Positions 37,617-40,091 of a stretch of 40,091 nt of DNA are shown in pieces (positions within the stretch are counted from its first letter, which is position 1; every line of letters starts with the position of its first letter). The stretch covers positions 1 through 40,091 of the forward strand of contig NZ_AKVZ01000031.1 of the NCBI RefSeq assembly GCF_000273745.1, given 5' to 3'. A program made the translations under genes and the position numbers. Origin of the DNA: Rickettsia australis str. Phillips. GTDB lineage: Bacteria > Pseudomonadota > Alphaproteobacteria > Rickettsiales > Rickettsiaceae. Below the pieces are notes generated by a model that was not told the DNA's origin, searched no databases, and saw only the letters and a program-made list of their open reading frames with translations.

Positions 37617-37700
37617 GTCATTGCGAGAAGAAGCGTAGTAGCATCGACGTGGCAATCTCATAAAGCTAAAGAGTCCTGAGATTGCTACTTCCTTTTAGTT
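37617..37700. repeat. palindromic element, gtcattgcgag type
   Basis: gtcattgcgagaagaagcgtagtagcatcgacgtggcaatctcataaag pairs with ctgagattgctacttcctttta. It is the same arm family as the left part of the element at 9588-9757. It lies 30 bp after the lipA stop and could terminate the glyA-lipA transcript. Confidence 0.75.
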
Positions 37701-37783
37701 GTTTAACTCATGACAATATTAACTCTTTCTGGCAATACCTCTAAAGTAAATAATCCTAATATTGATTAATTTTTATATATATG

Positions 37784-37812
37784 ATACTATACGTATTATA
37801 TACGTGTATGAG
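37784..37812. promoter_or_regulatory. palindromic operator candidate of the MazEF-like pair
   Basis: atactatacgtattatatacgtgtatg just before the antitoxin start contains two overlapping tatacgtat-type dyads. Antitoxins of this class repress their own promoter by binding such palindromes, so this is a plausible operator. The assignment is from position and symmetry only. Confidence 0.5.
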
Positions 37813-37821
37813 GATGGTTTT

Positions 37822-38052
37822 ATGCAAAAGAAATTAACAATTACTATAGATGAAGCGGTTTATTATAGGCTTTATTCTATAATAGGTGAACGTAAAATTA
37901 GTAAATTTATTGAACAACTTGTAAAACCTTATGTAATTAATGAGGAGCTGGGAGTTGCTTACAAAGCTATGGCTAAAGATACAAAAGCTGAAGAACAAGC
38001 CAATGAGTGGGTAGAAGGATTAATAAAAAGTGATTTGTATGAAAAGAGGTGA
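37822..38052 (+). CDS. antitoxin of a MazEF/PemIK-like pair
   Basis: A 76-residue protein starting at the ATG at 37822 (an upstream in-frame start would add 20 residues but the ribosome binding site gagg lies 8 bases before this ATG). The first 45 residues (KKLTITIDEAVYYRLYSIIG, then ERKISKFIEQLVKPYV) are a ribbon-helix-helix DNA-binding fold: beta-strand LTITIDEAVY and helices. The rest is the acidic helix expected to wrap the toxin (DTKAEEQANEWVEGLIKSDL). It overlaps the toxin gene by 14 bp. This pair looks intact, unlike the other toxin-antitoxin modules in the window. Confidence 0.78.
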   Translation: MQKKLTITIDEAVYYRLYSIIGERKISKFIEQLVKPYVINEELGVAYKAMAKDTKAEEQANEWVEGLIKSDLYEKR

Positions 38053-38359
38053 AGTATGGTTGGTAGATTTTAATCCCTCGTTAGGCGGTGAAGTAACTAA
38101 AGTGAGACCGGCAATAATCGTTAGCAACAATTACTCAAATGCTTCATTAAATCGTGTGCAAATAATACCTTTAACTAGTAATATTGATAAATGCTATCCT
38201 TGTGAAGCTTATATAATGATAGGTGGTAAAAAAGGTAAAGCTATGGCTGATCAAATAATGACAGTAAGCAAATTAAGGTTAAAATCTAAAATTAACGTTA
38301 TCTCTAATGAAGATATGCAGCTTTTGGAATATGCCATTAAATTACAGCTAAGTCTATAA
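38039..38359 (+). CDS. MazF/PemK-family endoribonuclease toxin
   Basis: A 106-residue MazF/PemK toxin that cuts mRNA. The start is [20 protein letters not shown] with the following [11 protein letters not shown]; this R-G-E-V/I-W..G-x-E..K-x-R-P-A-(I/L)-I/V-(I/V)-S motif is diagnostic. Then QIIPLTSNI and [16 protein letters not shown] (the A-x-x-D-Q-x-x-T-V motif near the active site). The upstream three codons (ICM) in the longer frame are not needed. Intact and likely functional; its antitoxin overlaps it upstream. Confidence 0.9.
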   Translation: MKRGEVWLVDFNPSLGGEVTKVRPAIIVSNNYSNASLNRVQIIPLTSNIDKCYPCEAYIMIGGKKGKAMADQIMTVSKLRLKSKINVISNEDMQLLEYAIKLQLSL

Positions 38360-38385
38360 CGATAATTCATTCAATACTTGGTACA

Positions 38386-38888
38386 ATGGTAAACGTAGAA
38401 ATCATAAAAAATTACGACAAATGGCGTGAGCATAAGCAGATAAATAAGAGTTTAATCCAAAAAATAACGCAAAATATTTTATTGCGGTTTGATAATTTTA
38501 GTAAAAAAAACAATTTGAATTATCAATTTTACTAACAAATACTGCAGAAATATTGACCTTAAACAAACAATTTCGTAATATAGAAAAGACTACTAATGTT
38601 CTTTCTTTTCCAAGTAATGAATTAAATTGGCAAGATTTATATTCTAAACTTGAATTTTTAGGCGATTCTGATTATATGCATTTAGGTGATGTAGCATTTT
38701 GTTATGAGGTAATATATAATGAATCGTGCAAGCAGCAAAAAACTTTTGAGAATCATTTTATTCATCTTTTAATACATAGTATTTTACATTTAATTGGATT
38801 TGATCATCAAAATGACACAGAAGCACATATTATGGAAAATCTAGAAATTGAAATATTATCATATTTTGGTATTTCTTCCCCTTATTAA
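38386..38888 (+). pseudogene. ybeY: endoribonuclease YbeY, frame broken at an A8 run
   Basis: YbeY is a zinc-dependent endoribonuclease used in 16S rRNA maturation and ribosome quality control. The frame from the ATG at 38386 reads [37 protein letters not shown], then [11 protein letters not shown] and a stop. One frame over, from the run of eight A at 38503-38510, the protein continues [40 protein letters not shown], and the zinc motif [11 protein letters not shown] to a stop at 38886-38888. Nine A would join the halves as [12 protein letters not shown] and give a normal YbeY of 167 residues. All catalytic residues remain. It is followed by tlyC, 16 bp away. Confidence 0.88.
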
Positions 38889-38904
38889 CTAAATAAAAAA
38901 CTTT

Positions 38905-39810
38905 ATGTTAAAATCTTCAAAAAAAGAAGATTCTAGTAAAAAAAATCAAAATAATAAGTTAATTTTTACTGTACAAAAATTATTCTCTCCGATAAAAAAT
39001 TTTTTTAGAAAAACAAAAACGCCTGATAATTTTTTTGGTGTCATCAAACGCCTTAAAATTAATAGCCAAAAAATGACTTTAGACGAGCGTAATATTTTAG
39101 CTAATTTATTGGAGCTAGAAGATAAAACTATTGAAGATATAATGGTACCGCGTTCTGATATTGCGGCAATAAAATTAACTACGAATCTAGAAGAATTAAG
39201 TGAGTCTATTAAGTTAGGAGTCCCACATACACGAACTCTTATATATGATGGTACTTTGGACAATGTAGTAGGGTTCATTCATATCAAGGATTTGTTTAAA
39301 GCATTGGCTACAAAGCAAAATGGTCGTTTAAAAAAACTTATACGTAAGCATATAATTGCAGCTCCTTCTATGAAATTATTAGATTTGTTAGCAAAAATGC
39401 GTCGTGAGAGAACACATATTGCAATAGTTATTGATGAGTATGGCGGTACTGACGGTTTAGTTACTATTGAAGATCTTATAGAAGAAATAGTAGGACGAAT
39501 TGACGATGAGCATGATCAGCAATTAGATAGCGATAATGTCAAGGTTATTAATAACTCAACAATTATTTCAAATGCACGTGTTGAAGTAGAAGTGCTTGAA
39601 GAAATAATAGGAGAAAAGCTAAAAAATGATGATGATGAGTTTGATACAATAGGAGGGCTTGTATTGACTAGAGTCAGTAGTGTTCCGGTTATCGGTACTA
39701 GAATAGATATTTCAGAAAATATTGAAATTGAAGTTACGGATGCAACTCCTCGTTCTTTAAAACAAGTCAAAATTAGACTAAAAAACGGTTTGCATAGCGA
39801 TAAGATTTGA
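38905..39810 (+). CDS. tlyC: TlyC: CBS-domain, CorC/HlyC-family hemolysin
   Basis: A 301-residue protein of the CorC/HlyC family. It has a basic N-terminus ([16 protein letters not shown]), a pair of CBS domains (about residues 75-190: [76 protein letters not shown]) and the C-terminal CorC_HlyC domain with [11 protein letters not shown]. The N-terminal DUF21 membrane domain found in many relatives is absent, which is the usual rickettsial TlyC layout; TlyC has been linked experimentally to membrane lysis during phagosome escape in rickettsiae. In many bacteria ybeY is directly upstream of this family, as here. Frame intact. Confidence 0.93.
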   Translation: MLKSSKKEDSSKKNQNNKLIFTVQKLFSPIKNFFRKTKTPDNFFGVIKRLKINSQKMTLDERNILANLLELEDKTIEDIMVPRSDIAAIKLTTNLEELSESIKLGVPHTRTLIYDGTLDNVVGFIHIKDLFKALATKQNGRLKKLIRKHIIAAPSMKLLDLLAKMRRERTHIAIVIDEYGGTDGLVTIEDLIEEIVGRIDDEHDQQLDSDNVKVINNSTIISNARVEVEVLEEIIGEKLKNDDDEFDTIGGLVLTRVSSVPVIGTRIDISENIEIEVTDATPRSLKQVKIRLKNGLHSDKI

Positions 39811-39822
39811 TTTTAAATAAAT

Positions 39823-39855
39823 ATGAATTTAGAGTGGTTTATACTCTAAATTCAT
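39823..39855 (+). terminator. terminator of tlyC
   Basis: atgaatttagagt (39823-39835) pairs perfectly with actctaaattcat (39843-39855), 13 bp, around a 7-base loop, followed by a weak T-rich stretch. It begins 13 bp after the tlyC stop. Confidence 0.75.
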
Positions 39856-39908
39856 TAAAAGTATTTTGTTATTACATTTCAGTATTATATTCTACTGCTC
39901 CAATTAAT

Positions 39909-40073
39909 CTATTCTTCTTGGGTATTTGTTTCCATATAATAATTATAACAGGCTTCTCCTACCTTAATTGCAGCTAATGTTCCCATACAGCACATGCTCC
40001 TACTACTGCAAGCTTACTCGTACCAAGGTTTTGTATTATCGTTTACTATATCATTGATTATTTCCTTAAGCAT
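39909..40073 (-). pseudogene. small Cys-rich ORF interrupted by an in-frame stop
   Basis: From ATG at 40073 a frame of 54 codons reads MLKEIINDIVNDNTKPWYE, then TAA, then ACSSRSMCCMGTLAAIKVG, EACYNYYMETNTQEE to a TAG at 39909-39911. A short ribosome-binding-like agg lies upstream. The single internal stop in an otherwise open frame suggests a small gene with a recent nonsense mutation or a chance ORF. The part after the stop could also be read from an internal ATG. No family recognised; low confidence. Confidence 0.35.
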
Positions 40074-40091
40074 AAATATCAACCTATTAAC

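Overview
The window looks like a chromosomal segment of a Rickettsia (Alphaproteobacteria, obligate intracellular), most likely from the spotted-fever or transitional side of the genus. The support is: very AT-rich sequence with long poly(A)/poly(T) runs; many short palindromic repeats of the rickettsial palindromic element (RPE) kind, some running into reading frames; a strongly rickettsial gene set (tlyC, NAD-specific 180-kDa-class gdhB, lpoA-rsmI, zapA with a 6S-like RNA); and many decaying genes beside intact housekeeping genes. The species cannot be fixed from this sequence alone.

Layout. 1-1554 (minus): 5' part of nagZ, a MerR-like small regulator and an IHF/HU-type protein. 1844-2670 (minus): an exported coiled-coil protein and its broken tandem paralogue. 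2803-3272: bcp peroxiredoxin split by an A8 tract. 3372-9540 (minus): lipid A genes lpxL-lpxK, a cell-wall M23 lipoprotein, rlmJ, a RelBE-type relic, a RhuM scrap and ligA. 9725-9952: YefM antitoxin relic. 10001-11086: tgt. 11087-12730: decayed DNA with a DinD-like relic. 12731-14092: an orphan protein with one predicted membrane helix. 14391-15728: mnmE. 15800-21451 (plus): gdhB, a RodZ-like protein, a coiled-coil protein and zapA, then the 6S-like RNA. 21812-23083: ProP-like transporter. 23153-23819: VapBC with a damaged antitoxin. 23808-24715: metallo-hydrolase pseudogene. 24733-25220: HTH regulator split at an A9 tract. 25592-28460 (minus): lysC, rpmA, rplU, pgpA. 28538-30730: tatA, lpoA, rsmI. 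30948-31753: Rpn-family nuclease pseudogene. 31791-33881: entericidin-like lipoprotein, nth with an RPE-derived tail, monothiol glutaredoxin and an esterase. 33882-35425: a dead type II restriction-modification pair. 35440-37588: glyA and lipA. 37822-38359: an intact MazEF-like pair. 38386-39810: ybeY split at an A8 tract, then tlyC. 39909-40073: a broken small ORF.

How the genes fit together. The intact genes cover envelope building and turnover (lpxK/lpxL, M23 lipoprotein, nagZ, lpoA, lysC toward diaminopimelate), translation and RNA modification (rlmJ, tgt, mnmE, rsmI, rplU, rpmA), DNA repair (ligA, nth), glutamate catabolism (gdhB) and one-carbon/lipoate metabolism (glyA, lipA). The accessory layer is a set of toxin-antitoxin modules and selfish genes at different stages of decay.

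The most notable signals are: (1) three genes, including the normally core gene ybeY, each put out of frame by what looks like one missing A in a run of 8-9 A, so that RNA polymerase slippage could restore some product; (2) a type II R-M relic (N4C/N6A-type methyltransferase plus MvaI/BcnI-like endonuclease) that still keeps its ATGA overlap, with a methyltransferase frame collinear over 234 codons but carrying four stop codons; (3) palindromic repeats that run through coding frames in the relE remnant, at the end of nth and at the end of the yefM remnant; and (4) a structured RNA after zapA with the position and fold expected of 6S RNA.
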